DNA of 64,000 bases from a bacterium (GTDB taxonomy: Bacteria > UBA8248), in NCBI GenBank assembly GCA_022825065.1, contig JAJDYR010000022.1, positions 285,021 through 349,020 on the forward strand, written 5' to 3'. A model generated the notes under the pieces. That model saw nothing but the letters and a program-made list of their open reading frames with translations, ran no database searches and was not told the origin of the DNA. Of this stretch, positions 51,461 to 60,307 are shown piece after piece. Both the position numbers and the translations under genes were made by a program. Numbering within the stretch: position 1 is the first letter of the stretch; each line of letters starts with the position of its first letter.

Positions 51461-52309
51461 TTGAGCGATGCGAAGCCCGACGCGAAACTGAAAAAACTCG
51501 AACAAACCCTCGAAGAGATGGGGAGCGTTCTGGTCGCGTTCTCTGCGGGCGTGGACAGCACCTTCCTGGCCAAAGTGGCCCACGAAACCCTGGGCTCAGG
51601 CGCGCTCGCCGTCACGGGCCGCTCCGTCACCCTGGCCGCGTCCGAACTCGAAGAATCGCACGTACTCGCAGCGCAAATCGGGATTCGCCACCTCATCGTG
51701 GACACAGACGAGATAGCGGACGAATCGTTCGGGAACAACCCGCCGAACCGCTGTTATTTCTGCAAGAACGAGCTCTATACCGTCCTGAGCCGCGTGGCGG
51801 CCCGGGAGAAGACGGCGGTCATCGTCGACGGCTCGAACGCCGACGACGTGGGCGACCACCGCCCCGGGATGCAGGCGGCGCGGGAGCTGGGCGTGCGGAG
51901 CCCGCTCATGGAAGTCGGGATGACGAAAGAGGACATCCGCGCGCTCTCCCAATCCTTCGGCCTCCCCACGTGGGACAAGCCGGCGCAGGCCTGCCTATCG
52001 AGCCGCTTCCCTTATGGGGACCGCATCACGCCCGAGAAGATCGCCCAGGTCGAAAAGGCGGAAAGCGGCTTGCGGGAGCTGGGCTTCCGCCAGCTGCGGG
52101 TGCGCCACCACGGCGACGTCGCCAGAATCGAGGTGCCTACAGCCGACATCGCGCGGCTCGTTGACGAGGAGACCTCCAGGCAAGTGGTCGCCCGGATGAA
52201 AGAGGCCGGCTTCACCTACGTGACCATCGATCTCGAAGGGTTCCGCTCGGGAAGCATGAACGAAGTGCTCAAAACCGGGCGCGACTCCGACCTCCTCATC
52301 CTCTCGTGA
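51461..52309 (+). CDS. larE: LarE-like sulfur-incorporating enzyme (nickel-pincer cofactor synthesis)
   Basis: A 282-residue PP-loop protein starting at TTG (51461) after GGAGG. The ATP-binding PP-loop is FSAGVDSTFLAKVA at about 27-40. Three cysteines, C98 and C101 (NRCYFCKNELY) and C178 (QACLSSRFPYGDR), are spaced as in LarE homologues that carry a [4Fe-4S] cluster. The Lactobacillus enzyme instead sacrifices a single Cys. LarE adds sulfur to adenylated biscarboxy-pyridinium on the way to the nickel-pincer nucleotide. Its stop overlaps the larB start by GTGA, so the three lar genes are translationally coupled. No larA is present in the window. Confidence 0.9.
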   Translation: MSDAKPDAKLKKLEQTLEEMGSVLVAFSAGVDSTFLAKVAHETLGSGALAVTGRSVTLAASELEESHVLAAQIGIRHLIVDTDEIADESFGNNPPNRCYFCKNELYTVLSRVAAREKTAVIVDGSNADDVGDHRPGMQAARELGVRSPLMEVGMTKEDIRALSQSFGLPTWDKPAQACLSSRFPYGDRITPEKIAQVEKAESGLRELGFRQLRVRHHGDVARIEVPTADIARLVDEETSRQVVARMKEAGFTYVTIDLEGFRSGSMNEVLKTGRDSDLLILS

Positions 52310-53064
52310 ACCCGAACCTCATCCTCGAACTCCTCGAGCAGGTGAAAGGGGGCCGTCTCGCGCCTGATGACGCCGCCGCGCGCCTTCGGGACCTGCCCTT
52401 CGAGGATCTGGGCCACACGCGGGTGGATCATCACCGCGCGCTCAGGAACGGCTTTCCCGAGGTCGTCTTCGGCGCGGGAAAAACCAGGGAGCAGGTCGTC
52501 GAAATCGCAAAGAGCATGATGGCGAAAGACCAGACGGTCATGGTCACCCACGCAGGCGCGGAGCAGGCCGAAGCCCTGCTCGAATTATCCGCCCGCGCGA
52601 AGCACCACGAAACCGCGCGCATCGTCGAAATCCCGTGCGAGAACCCGCCCGCTCCCGTCGGCTCCGTCGCGGTCGTTTGCGCGGGCACCTCCGACGTGCC
52701 CGTGGCCGAGGAGGCGGCGGTGACCGCGCGGGTGCTGGGTTCCAACGTGACGCGCGTCTACGACGTGGGCGTGGCGGGCCTGCACCGCCTCCTGGCGGAG
52801 GTGGAGACCCTGCGCGGGGCGAACGCCGTCATCGCCGTGGCGGGCATGGAGGGCGCCCTGCCCTCGGTTGTCGCCGGTCTGCTGGCCTGCCCCGTCATCG
52901 CGGTGCCCACGTCTGTGGGCTACGGCGCGAACCTGGGCGGTCTCACGGCGCTTTTCGCCATGCTGAACTCGTGCGCTTCGGGCCTGAGCGTGGTGAACAT
53001 CGACAACGGCTTCGGCGCGGCCTGCCAGGCGCACCTCATCAACAGGCAAACGGCCGCCTCATGA
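52306..53064 (+). CDS. larB: LarB (pyridinium-3,5-biscarboxylic acid mononucleotide synthase)
   Basis: A 252-residue protein starting at the GTG that overlaps the larE stop. The PurE-like C-terminal domain reads VAVVCAGTSDVPVAEEAAVT near 125-144. It then has RVYDVGVAGLHRLL, AVAGMEGALPSVVAGL, PTSVGYGANLGGLTALFAML and VVNIDNGFGA. These are characteristic of LarB, which carboxylates and hydrolyses nicotinic acid adenine dinucleotide as the first step of nickel-pincer cofactor synthesis. Its stop overlaps the larC ATG (ATGA). Confidence 0.93.
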   Translation: MNPNLILELLEQVKGGRLAPDDAAARLRDLPFEDLGHTRVDHHRALRNGFPEVVFGAGKTREQVVEIAKSMMAKDQTVMVTHAGAEQAEALLELSARAKHHETARIVEIPCENPPAPVGSVAVVCAGTSDVPVAEEAAVTARVLGSNVTRVYDVGVAGLHRLLAEVETLRGANAVIAVAGMEGALPSVVAGLLACPVIAVPTSVGYGANLGGLTALFAMLNSCASGLSVVNIDNGFGAACQAHLINRQTAAS

Positions 53065-54299
53065 AGACGATCTATTTCGACTGCTTCGCGGGCGCTGCGG
53101 GCGACATGCTCGTGGGCGCTTTGATTGACGTCGGCCTCGATTTCACGGCCCTTGAAGCCGAGCTCGCGAAGCTGGGGATAGAGGGGTATTCACTGTCTTC
53201 TGAACATGTTTTGAAACAAGGCGTTACGGCTCAAAAATTCAGGGTGAACATCACCCATGAAACGCACCACCATCACCACGGAGAGGGGCATTCTCACGGC
53301 GCGCACCATCACGGCCGCTCCTACAGCCGGATTCGGGAAATACTCGAACAAGCGCCGATACCGGAGGCTCCCAAAGCTCGCGCCATATCCGCGTTTCGCC
53401 GTCTGGGCGTCGTGGAGGCGGGCATACACGGGGTCTCCCTCGACGAAATCCACTTCCACGAAGTCGGCGCAATAGACTCCATCATCGACGTCACGGGCTA
53501 TTTCCTGGGACTCCACATACTGGGCGTCGAGCGGGTGGCGGCCTCTCCCCTGCCGGTGGGGAGCGGGTTCGTGCAGTGCGCCCACGGTCGGATGCCGGTT
53601 CCCGCACCCGCGACGGCCAAGCTGCTCGAAGGCGCGCTCGTGGCGCAGAGCGACCTCGAGGGCGAGGTTCTGACGCCAACGGGGGCCTTGCTGCTCACCG
53701 AGAGCGCGGAATTTTTCGGCCCCGTGCCCGAGATGACCATCACGCGGGTGGGCTACGGCGCGGGGGACAAGGACCAGCCGGACACCCCCAACGTCGTCCG
53801 CGCCTTTTTGGGGGAAAGCGAGGCGAGTCCCGAAAGCGATGGGCCGCCCACGACCATCGCCGTGCTCGAGGCCAACATCGACGACATGAGCCCCGAACTG
53901 TTCCCCCACGTTATCGAGGGAGCGCTCAAGGCGGGCGCGCTCGATGCGTTCTCCATACCCGTAACGGGCAAGAAGGGCAGGCCCGCGCAACTGCTTACCA
54001 TCCTGAGTCCTCTAGAGAATCAAGACGCCCTCACCCGCTTCCTGTTCCGCGAAACCTCGACCCTGGGCGTACGCCGCCGCACGACGCGTCGCGCGGTGGC
54101 CGAGCGCGAATGGATGGAGGTCGACCTCCCCTGGGGCCGTGTGCGCGTCAAGCGTGGAACCTTCGAGGGCGCGCTCACGAATCTCGCGCCCGAATACGAG
54201 GATTGCAGGCGGCTGGCGGCGGTAAGCGGGGTTCCCCTGAAAGAGGTGATCGAGGCGGCCCTCGCCCGCGCTAGGGAATCAGCGGGGAGCGGGCCTTGA
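53061..54299 (+). CDS. larC: LarC nickel insertase (single-chain)
   Basis: A 412-residue protein, ATG overlapping the larB stop. The start YFDCFAGAAGDMLVGALIDV is the LarC signature. A His-rich nickel-binding segment follows at about 70-90 (HETHHHHHGEGHSHGAHHHG), then HFHEVGAIDSIIDVTGYFLG-type sequence around 132 and the C-terminal ferredoxin-like domain with ETSTLGVRRR near 331. In Lactobacillus LarC is made by a programmed frameshift from larC1/larC2; here it is one uninterrupted frame. It inserts nickel into the pincer nucleotide using CTP. Confidence 0.93.
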   Translation: MKTIYFDCFAGAAGDMLVGALIDVGLDFTALEAELAKLGIEGYSLSSEHVLKQGVTAQKFRVNITHETHHHHHGEGHSHGAHHHGRSYSRIREILEQAPIPEAPKARAISAFRRLGVVEAGIHGVSLDEIHFHEVGAIDSIIDVTGYFLGLHILGVERVAASPLPVGSGFVQCAHGRMPVPAPATAKLLEGALVAQSDLEGEVLTPTGALLLTESAEFFGPVPEMTITRVGYGAGDKDQPDTPNVVRAFLGESEASPESDGPPTTIAVLEANIDDMSPELFPHVIEGALKAGALDAFSIPVTGKKGRPAQLLTILSPLENQDALTRFLFRETSTLGVRRRTTRRAVAEREWMEVDLPWGRVRVKRGTFEGALTNLAPEYEDCRRLAAVSGVPLKEVIEAALARARESAGSGP

Positions 54300-54368
54300 A
54301 TATCCGCATGAACGGATGACCCGTGAGGCGCGGCGCAGCCCCGGGATGAAGGAATCGAGAGGCTACTC

Positions 54369-54611
54369 ATGAAGATCCGCATCAAATTGTTCGCCGATTT
54401 TGCGGAGAAGATGCCGCCCGAACAGGATGCGGAGGGTGTCGCCGAGATCACGCTGCCAGAAGGCGCCAGTATTTACGACGTGCTCGACCGCTTCGAGATT
54501 CCGTATGAAGAAGCCTATATCGTCCTGCTCGACGGGCGGCACGCCAAGAAATCGGTCGTGATACCCGCAGGGTCGGAACTTTGCGTGTTCCCGCCCATCG
54601 TGGGGGGATGA
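54369..54611 (+). CDS. MoaD/ThiS-family small sulfur-carrier protein
   Basis: An 80-residue beta-grasp protein ending in the diagnostic Gly-Gly (PPIVGG), the site of thiocarboxylate formation. The start IRIKLFADFAEKMPP and the middle ITLPEGASIYDVLDRF match MoaD-like proteins. It lies 69 bp after larC. It could serve molybdopterin synthesis (supporting the molybdoenzymes in this window) or another sulfur-transfer route. No MoaE or ThiF-like gene is adjacent. Confidence 0.85.
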   Translation: MKIRIKLFADFAEKMPPEQDAEGVAEITLPEGASIYDVLDRFEIPYEEAYIVLLDGRHAKKSVVIPAGSELCVFPPIVGG

Positions 54612-54758
54612 GGGTTCCCTGCTCAGGACAGGCACAGGGGGCTGGCATCACCCCTGCCACTGAAAATGCCCAACCGGAGGGAAGCGGGCGCAAAATACCT
54701 TCAGTGATTTCTGCGTTTCGGCATCGTAACCAACTGATAATATAAAGAGTACATATAT

Positions 54759-55217
54759 CTATTCTTTTTCTCTTCTCTCCACCATGATGGTGACGTCGCC
54801 CTCGTGGATGAGTTCATCGCGCTGATTCAGGAGCTTGAGGGCGAGCGTCACAATCCCCTGTCCCTTGCTGGAGATGCGCCTCGATTTCACGACGACCTCG
54901 CCGGAAATCGTATCGCCGAAGCGAATCGGGCCGCGAAAACGCCACTCCAAGCCTAAAAACGCCTCGACCGTCCCCTCGACGATGCCGAGCCTCGTCACCA
55001 GACCCATGAGAAAGGAAAGCCCGAGCAGCCCGTGGCCCACCCTTTCCCCGAAAGGCGTCCTGGCCGCCGCCTCCGCATCGGTGTGCAGATAGGTGTAATC
55101 GCCCGTCAGGGCCGAGAAGGCGTTGACGTCGGACTCTCCGATCGTGCGCGCGGCGGTCTTCCACGCCCTGCCTTCTTCGAATTCCTCGTAAAACAAACCC
55201 GTAGCCTCGTATTCCAA
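54759..55217 (-). CDS. MaoC-like (R)-hydratase/dehydratase domain protein
   Basis: A TTG start at 55217, behind AGGAG with 7-nt spacing, gives 152 residues and avoids overlap with tonB. The hot-dog fold hydratase motif is present as SALTGDYTYLHTDAEAA near 34-50 and FGERVGHGLLGLSFL near 55-69. Conserved Asp/His at the hydratase site are visible. It probably acts on an acyl-CoA or related thioester. It is the last gene of the long minus-strand operon and functionally unlike its TonB neighbours. Confidence 0.82.
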   Translation of the reverse strand: MEYEATGLFYEEFEEGRAWKTAARTIGESDVNAFSALTGDYTYLHTDAEAAARTPFGERVGHGLLGLSFLMGLVTRLGIVEGTVEAFLGLEWRFRGPIRFGDTISGEVVVKSRRISSKGQGIVTLALKLLNQRDELIHEGDVTIMVERREKE

Positions 55218-55228
55218 AACAACACTCC

Positions 55229-56068
55229 TCAGCGTAAAAGAAAACGGAAGGTGATCTCGCCCCACTGCTCCTTGTCTTCGGCGCCCGGGAGAAGTGGACT
55301 GAAGCGCCAGCGCTTCAGGTGGTTCGAGGCCAGGCCTTCGAGGTAGGCGCTCGCTTTTCTGGTCGGTATGACGCGGCCGACCGTGCCGTCGGGCAACACC
55401 CAGAACTTGAGCACGATCTCCGTTGTGCTTTCGAGCCTCTCGAGCTTCGGGGGTTTCGGCTGAAACAGGATTCTTCGCCTCGCCGCAGGCCCCGCGATGT
55501 TCATTCGCCTCTTCTGCGCCGAAGAGCGGGGGAAGCTCAGTCGCGATAATTGCTCCAGCATTTCCCGGTCCGTTTCGGAAGCCGGCAATGCTATTTTTTT
55601 TCTGCGCTTCAAACCCCTCGACTCTCCCGCTTTTTCTTGTATCGGCAAAACGATATCCTCCAGCGCCCCGTCCGTCTGCAAAGCGCCCATCGAGGGTATC
55701 CCGCCGGGTGGGAGCACCGGCTTCGGCATATCCAACGCGGGAGCGTCGGGCAGCGGCTTGCTCTCGGGCAAAGTCCCCGGATCCGGCGCTTCGAGCTTCG
55801 TTTTCGCATCCAGATTCAAGTTCCGCTCCGTCATCACTTCTTTTTGAAGCATACGGCTCAAATCCAGTGGTTTCGGCAAAGGAACTTCGGGCAGGACTTT
55901 CGGAAGCAGCGCTTCGGGGATGGGAACCTCGCGGCGCACAAGGTCGACTTCCATTCTTTCGGGTTGACCGGCGAATATCGTCGGCAGTTTGACGGCAGGG
56001 CCGAGCAGAATCAATCCCGTATGAAGGGCGATGGAAACCAGGATCGTCAGGACAAGTGAAAAGCTCAT
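55229..56068 (-). CDS. TonB-family energy transducer
   Basis: A 279-residue protein with one N-terminal transmembrane segment (about residues 4-23). A long Pro-rich, charged middle follows (PEALLPKVLPEVPLPKPLDL). A C-terminal TonB-like domain reads IVLKFWVLPDGTVGRVIPTR, then LKRWRFSPL. It sits just after exbB and exbD, so the three form an inner-membrane energy-transducing unit acting on outer-membrane receptors or a surface machine. The strong linkage to two large TPR proteins is notable. Confidence 0.85.
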   Translation of the reverse strand: MSFSLVLTILVSIALHTGLILLGPAVKLPTIFAGQPERMEVDLVRREVPIPEALLPKVLPEVPLPKPLDLSRMLQKEVMTERNLNLDAKTKLEAPDPGTLPESKPLPDAPALDMPKPVLPPGGIPSMGALQTDGALEDIVLPIQEKAGESRGLKRRKKIALPASETDREMLEQLSRLSFPRSSAQKRRMNIAGPAARRRILFQPKPPKLERLESTTEIVLKFWVLPDGTVGRVIPTRKASAYLEGLASNHLKRWRFSPLLPGAEDKEQWGEITFRFLLR

Positions 56069-56104
56069 GGTATTTTGAGCTTGCCTCCTTCGGGGCTGTT
56101 TCGT

Positions 56105-56521
56105 CTACTTTTTCTGCACCCGCTTCGTCGGCGCCGTCGCGATCGACATGCGAAGGGCGCCCGCCTGTTTGGCGATATCCATCACCTGCACCACGAGACC
56201 ATGCGGCACGCCCTTGTCCGCCCGAATGATCATCAGGCCCTCCGGCTGCACTTTCAGCTCTTCTATCAACCGGCCCCAGAGCGATTTCAGGGGCACCTGA
56301 TCGTTGTTCAAAAACACCCTTTCATCGCGCGAGATGATGAGGATCAAATCCTTGCGGACGGGGTGTTCCTGCGTGACGGTACGCGGCAGCTCCACCTTGA
56401 CGCCCGGCTGCAGGACGAATGAAGAGCTCAGGACAAAGAACAGGAGCAGCAGGAAGATGATGTCGATCATGGCCGTCATGCCGGGTTCGGCCCGCACGCG
56501 CCTGATGTCTCGAAATTTCAT
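56105..56521 (-). CDS. ExbD/TolR-family protein
   Basis: A 138-residue protein with a single N-terminal transmembrane helix carrying the conserved Asp (MIDIIFLLLLFFVLSSSFVL, Asp at about 20) that conducts protons in ExbD/TolR/MotB-type motors. The rest is periplasmic and ends KRVQKK. It lies 7 bp after exbB and 36 bp before tonB on the minus strand. Confidence 0.92.
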   Translation of the reverse strand: MKFRDIRRVRAEPGMTAMIDIIFLLLLFFVLSSSFVLQPGVKVELPRTVTQEHPVRKDLILIISRDERVFLNNDQVPLKSLWGRLIEELKVQPEGLMIIRADKGVPHGLVVQVMDIAKQAGALRMSIATAPTKRVQKK

Positions 56522-56528
56522 CGCCCGC

Positions 56529-57128
56529 TCACCTCTTCAGCGTCTCGACGACCCGGTAAGAATGTTTTTCGATTTCCAGGATGAGGCGGTCCGCCTTGTT
56601 GGTGAAATAGTTGTAAAAAATGAGCGTGGGTATCGCGATGACGAGTCCGGTCGCCGTCGTGATGAGGGCCTCGCTGATGCCGCCGGCAAGTTGGCTGGGA
56701 TGAGCGATTCCCTTCTCGCTGATGATGGCGAAGGTGCGAATCATGCCGAAAACCGTGCCGGTGAGGCCCAGCAATGGCGCGATGGCGGCAATCGTTCCCA
56801 GGGCGCCCAGGTTCTTGTCGAGCGTAGTGACCTCCTGCCTGCCCGCATCCTCCACGACAGAGCGGAGTTCTTCCCGGTCTCTATCGTGATTGGCTATCGT
56901 AACGAGCAGGATCCTGCCCATGACGGATGGATAGCGCCGACAAAGCGTCATGGCGTCGGAAACCTGGTTCTCCGCAACCAAATCCCTGACCTGCTGCAAA
57001 ATATCGAGTTGAATGATTTTCCTGGTGCGTAGATTCAGGGTCCGCTCCAGAACAATGGCCAAGGCCAAGATGGAGCAAATACCCAACGGAATCATCAACA
57101 CCCCGCCTCTGGCCAAAAATTCGAACAT
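56529..57128 (-). CDS. ExbB/TolQ/MotA-family proton channel protein
   Basis: The ATG at 57128 gives 199 residues; an upstream in-frame extension to 57248 would overlap the TPR gene. Three transmembrane segments are visible: about 10-29, then GALGTIAAIAPLLGLTGTVF near 119-138, and ALITTATGLVIAIPTLIFYN near 163-182. The last two are the MotA/TolQ/ExbB signature. It works with the ExbD-like protein encoded next to convert proton flow into motion. Confidence 0.92.
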   Translation of the reverse strand: MFEFLARGGVLMIPLGICSILALAIVLERTLNLRTRKIIQLDILQQVRDLVAENQVSDAMTLCRRYPSVMGRILLVTIANHDRDREELRSVVEDAGRQEVTTLDKNLGALGTIAAIAPLLGLTGTVFGMIRTFAIISEKGIAHPSQLAGGISEALITTATGLVIAIPTLIFYNYFTNKADRLILEIEKHSYRVVETLKR

Positions 57129-57165
57129 CAATATGTCCCTTTGAATGAATGGGAGCTTTCCATTT

Positions 57166-60100
57166 TCATCGACGCGCACGCTTCTCGATTTGTTTCGTGA
57201 TTCGCCTGATGGCGATCCGGGCTTTTCGCTTAAACGCGGGAATTTCAACTACTTTTCCCATCTTCCGGTAAATCCGGAGGGCAAGCGTGCGTTTGCCCGC
57301 TCTTTCATACAACCCACCGGCTCGATCATATGCCCGCGCTACCCATATTTTCTGATCCGGGTATCGATAGGTCAACTTCAAGTATTCAGCCGCTGCTCCC
57401 GGACCCCTGCGCTCAGAAGAGATCCGCGCATGCGCGAAAAACGCCTCCGCCGCCAGTTCCCGCGCTCCAAACTCGACCACCATGCCCAGCGCGCGCTGCG
57501 CATCGGCATATTTTTTTCGCTTCCTGTACAGCTCGGCCGCCAGGAGCGCGGATTGGCTTCGCAAGTCCATGCCTGCGAATTCATTGTTCATGACCATCAC
57601 AAAGTGAGAGAGCGCCGCACCATTTTCGACCAACCGAACCAGGCAGCGCCCCAAGGCGAACCGAGCCAGCATTTCATAGTCGTGCCCCGGGAAAGTCTCC
57701 AGGAATTCCGTAAGCTTCTGTTTCGCCTCTGCGCACCGTCCAATGCCCGCCAGGGTTTCCCCGACGCCGAAAAGCCCATCCGCGCGAAAGCTGCCTTCCG
57801 GGTACCGGGTCAACAAAGTCTCGTATGAATCAAGGGCTTTGTCGATATCTTTTTTGCTCCGATGGATGCCCGCCATCCTTAAGAGGGCATGAGCGGCCAG
57901 GTCGTTGCCCGGATATTGCGCGATGACATCCTGATACGCTTTCAGGGCATCCCCCGTGTTCCCCTGCGTGAGCAAAACCTCGCCGATCTGAAAAGCCAGG
58001 GAAATGCTCAGGTTGCTCTCCGGATAGCTCTCAACATACGCACGCGCGCCTGAGAGGAACTTCGCATACTCCCCGAGCTGGAGGTGGGTGAGCAAACGCC
58101 CATAGACGGCTTCGGAGAACTTGGGGTGCTCGGGATACCCGTTCATCATGAGGCGATATAACCGGTTCGCCTCCCTGTAGCTCCCCTGGTTGTACGATGC
58201 GTCGGCCTGGCGCAAATAGGCATCGCCCGCCCGGGCGGATTCTTTATGCGCTTCGCGAAATTCAAGAAGTTTCCTGCCTGCCAGGGCGTAATCGCCCTTC
58301 CGGAAAGGAATCAGCGCCAGTATGTATTCTACCTCGGCCACCGCTTTGCTTTTCGGGTAGCGCTTCAAAAAATCATGAAAGTTCTTCTCCGCCGCATCGA
58401 AACGACTGCGCCTGAACAGCAATTTCGCCTTCTGAAACAACGCTTCCTTGGCGACATCGCTTCCCCTGTATTTCTCCTCTATTCTTTCGAAAGACTGCAA
58501 AGCGCCGTCGTAGTTCCTGAGGTTGAAGCGAGCCTCACCCGCGCGAGCGAGAGCTTCCGCCGCCAGGGCGCCCCCCGGCTTATGCTCGAATACGCGGTCG
58601 AAGGCGAGCGCCGCTTCTTTCCAGTTCTTCTTCCGGTACTGAATCCATGCAAGACCTCCCAGGGCGCGGTAATACTCGGGCGACCGCCCGGGAACCGCCC
58701 GAAAAGCGCGAGCGGACTCATCCAGATCCCCCAATTCGAAAGCCGCCTCTCCATACCACAACATCGCCAGACCATCCGGCGATATCGTGGGGCCTCTGCC
58801 CGGCAGGAAAGCCCAATGCTTCAGCACATCCAAAGCGCCTTTGAAATCCCGGAGCCTGAATGCGGCAAAGGCCGTCGCCATCGCCGCAGAACGAGCAGCA
58901 TCCTGTTCCGCAAGACGATCAACCGACACCGGCGGGTAATCAGCGCCCAGGCGCAGGATCCCGTAGGCGCGCTTCACTTTGTCCAGGTGGTATTGAGAGA
59001 GGCCTTCCACGATTCTCGCGATGCGGTAGATTCTGCCGAGCGGGAACTCATCGCTTACCTTTCCCGCCAGAACGGACGCTTCTTCATGCGCTCCGATTCG
59101 GAACAGCTTCCAGGCCAATTGCAGGCGCAAAGCGGCGGCGAACGTTTTTCGGCGATTGGCGCGAGAAAATCTCGAAAGGCGGGCTCTCAACGCTTTCAGC
59201 CCTTTCCGGGATTTCCGGATCGACTCGATTTCAGCGGAAAGCAAACCCGCGTGCACGAAAACCCCGAGGAGATGCTTCGGGTGATTGCGCATGAAAAGCG
59301 AAAAAGCGCGCTTTGCCTCCTCGACCCGGCCCAGGAACAATCGCGTCCAACCGATGCCGTACAGCGCTTCTCCCCGAAGCGCCTCGCCAGGCTTGTCTTT
59401 GCCTGCGGCGAGCGCTTCGGCGGCCGCATAGCGTTTCTCCGCCCGGGCATGATCTCCTCTCCGGAGATGGGTATGCCCGAGCGCCACAAGGGCCTGAAAC
59501 GCGAGACGCCCGTTCGCGTTCGCGAGCATTGTCCAGTATCCGACCGCCTCATCGAGGGAGCCCGCTTTCGCCTGCACCCAGCCCTTCAGGAAAATCGCCT
59601 CTTCATAGGCGAAGCTTCCTTTTTCCCACGATCCCCCCTCCAGCAGACCGAGACACCCCTCGTAGTCACGCGCCTCGCAACGCTCTTGCGCCAGGGCGTA
59701 TCTTGCGGCCGCCGCATAGTGCCGACCGTCGGCCAGCAGCAGGCTCGACAACCTCTCTCTTCTGACCCTCGCCTCCTGAGGTTTCCTTAAATCCAGAAGC
59801 GTCTCTCCCGCCCAGAAGAGCGCCGCCGCTCGCCAGAAATGAAGCTTCGTTTTTTTCGCCAATCCATCGAAAAGAGCGAGCGCCTCTACGGGCAAGCCCT
59901 TGCGCAGGTAGGCGTACGCCGTGTTGAAATGTTCACTCTCGCTGACAAAATCATCCGACGAACTCCCGAAGTACAGCGTCAAATCCTGGTCCGGTTTTTT
60001 CTCGACCGGTATCGGGCGGGCAGGCAGGCGAATCGATGGAGGTTCAAGCTTTATGAATACGGGGGGAAGGCGAACGCCCAACCGCTTGGGAGGGACGGGG

Positions 60101-60300
60101 CGCACACGAGCCGCGATGAGATGCTCGATACTGGGCGACTCGATCACGACTTCGGGCAAGGCGACAGACAGCTGCTTCCCCTTGGCGGCGTTTTGATCCT
60201 GGGCCCATGCGGTGCTTGCCGCTCCCAAACAGCCGCACCATATGACCGCCAGGCCGAGGAGAAGCCTGCACCCGAGATGATACGTCACGTATCCAGTCAT
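57166..60300 (-). CDS. very large exported TPR-repeat protein
   Basis: A 1044-residue protein with a signal peptide (residues about 1-33, ending TAWAQ). It is built of many tandem TPR units with repeated patterns such as KAAALFWAGETLLDLRKPQE-like, EALFQKAKLLFRRSRFDAAE, AGDAYLRQADASYNQGSYRE and DALKAYQDVIAQYPGNDLAA. It resembles the YbgF/BamD-like periplasmic TPR proteins of gliding or Tol-associated systems, but is far longer. Cotranscription with a second TPR protein upstream and ExbB/ExbD/TonB downstream suggests an envelope scaffold driven by the motor. Confidence 0.8.
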   Translation of the reverse strand: MTGYVTYHLGCRLLLGLAVIWCGCLGAASTAWAQDQNAAKGKQLSVALPEVVIESPSIEHLIAARVRPVPPKRLGVRLPPVFIKLEPPSIRLPARPIPVEKKPDQDLTLYFGSSSDDFVSESEHFNTAYAYLRKGLPVEALALFDGLAKKTKLHFWRAAALFWAGETLLDLRKPQEARVRRERLSSLLLADGRHYAAAARYALAQERCEARDYEGCLGLLEGGSWEKGSFAYEEAIFLKGWVQAKAGSLDEAVGYWTMLANANGRLAFQALVALGHTHLRRGDHARAEKRYAAAEALAAGKDKPGEALRGEALYGIGWTRLFLGRVEEAKRAFSLFMRNHPKHLLGVFVHAGLLSAEIESIRKSRKGLKALRARLSRFSRANRRKTFAAALRLQLAWKLFRIGAHEEASVLAGKVSDEFPLGRIYRIARIVEGLSQYHLDKVKRAYGILRLGADYPPVSVDRLAEQDAARSAAMATAFAAFRLRDFKGALDVLKHWAFLPGRGPTISPDGLAMLWYGEAAFELGDLDESARAFRAVPGRSPEYYRALGGLAWIQYRKKNWKEAALAFDRVFEHKPGGALAAEALARAGEARFNLRNYDGALQSFERIEEKYRGSDVAKEALFQKAKLLFRRSRFDAAEKNFHDFLKRYPKSKAVAEVEYILALIPFRKGDYALAGRKLLEFREAHKESARAGDAYLRQADASYNQGSYREANRLYRLMMNGYPEHPKFSEAVYGRLLTHLQLGEYAKFLSGARAYVESYPESNLSISLAFQIGEVLLTQGNTGDALKAYQDVIAQYPGNDLAAHALLRMAGIHRSKKDIDKALDSYETLLTRYPEGSFRADGLFGVGETLAGIGRCAEAKQKLTEFLETFPGHDYEMLARFALGRCLVRLVENGAALSHFVMVMNNEFAGMDLRSQSALLAAELYRKRKKYADAQRALGMVVEFGARELAAEAFFAHARISSERRGPGAAAEYLKLTYRYPDQKIWVARAYDRAGGLYERAGKRTLALRIYRKMGKVVEIPAFKRKARIAIRRITKQIEKRARR

Positions 60301-60307
60301 ACACCCC

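Noticed and set aside
58246-59790. 514-codon plus-strand frame inside the large TPR gene
   Set aside because: The minus strand carries regular TPR repeats and a signal peptide; the plus frame has no motif and no ribosome binding site.
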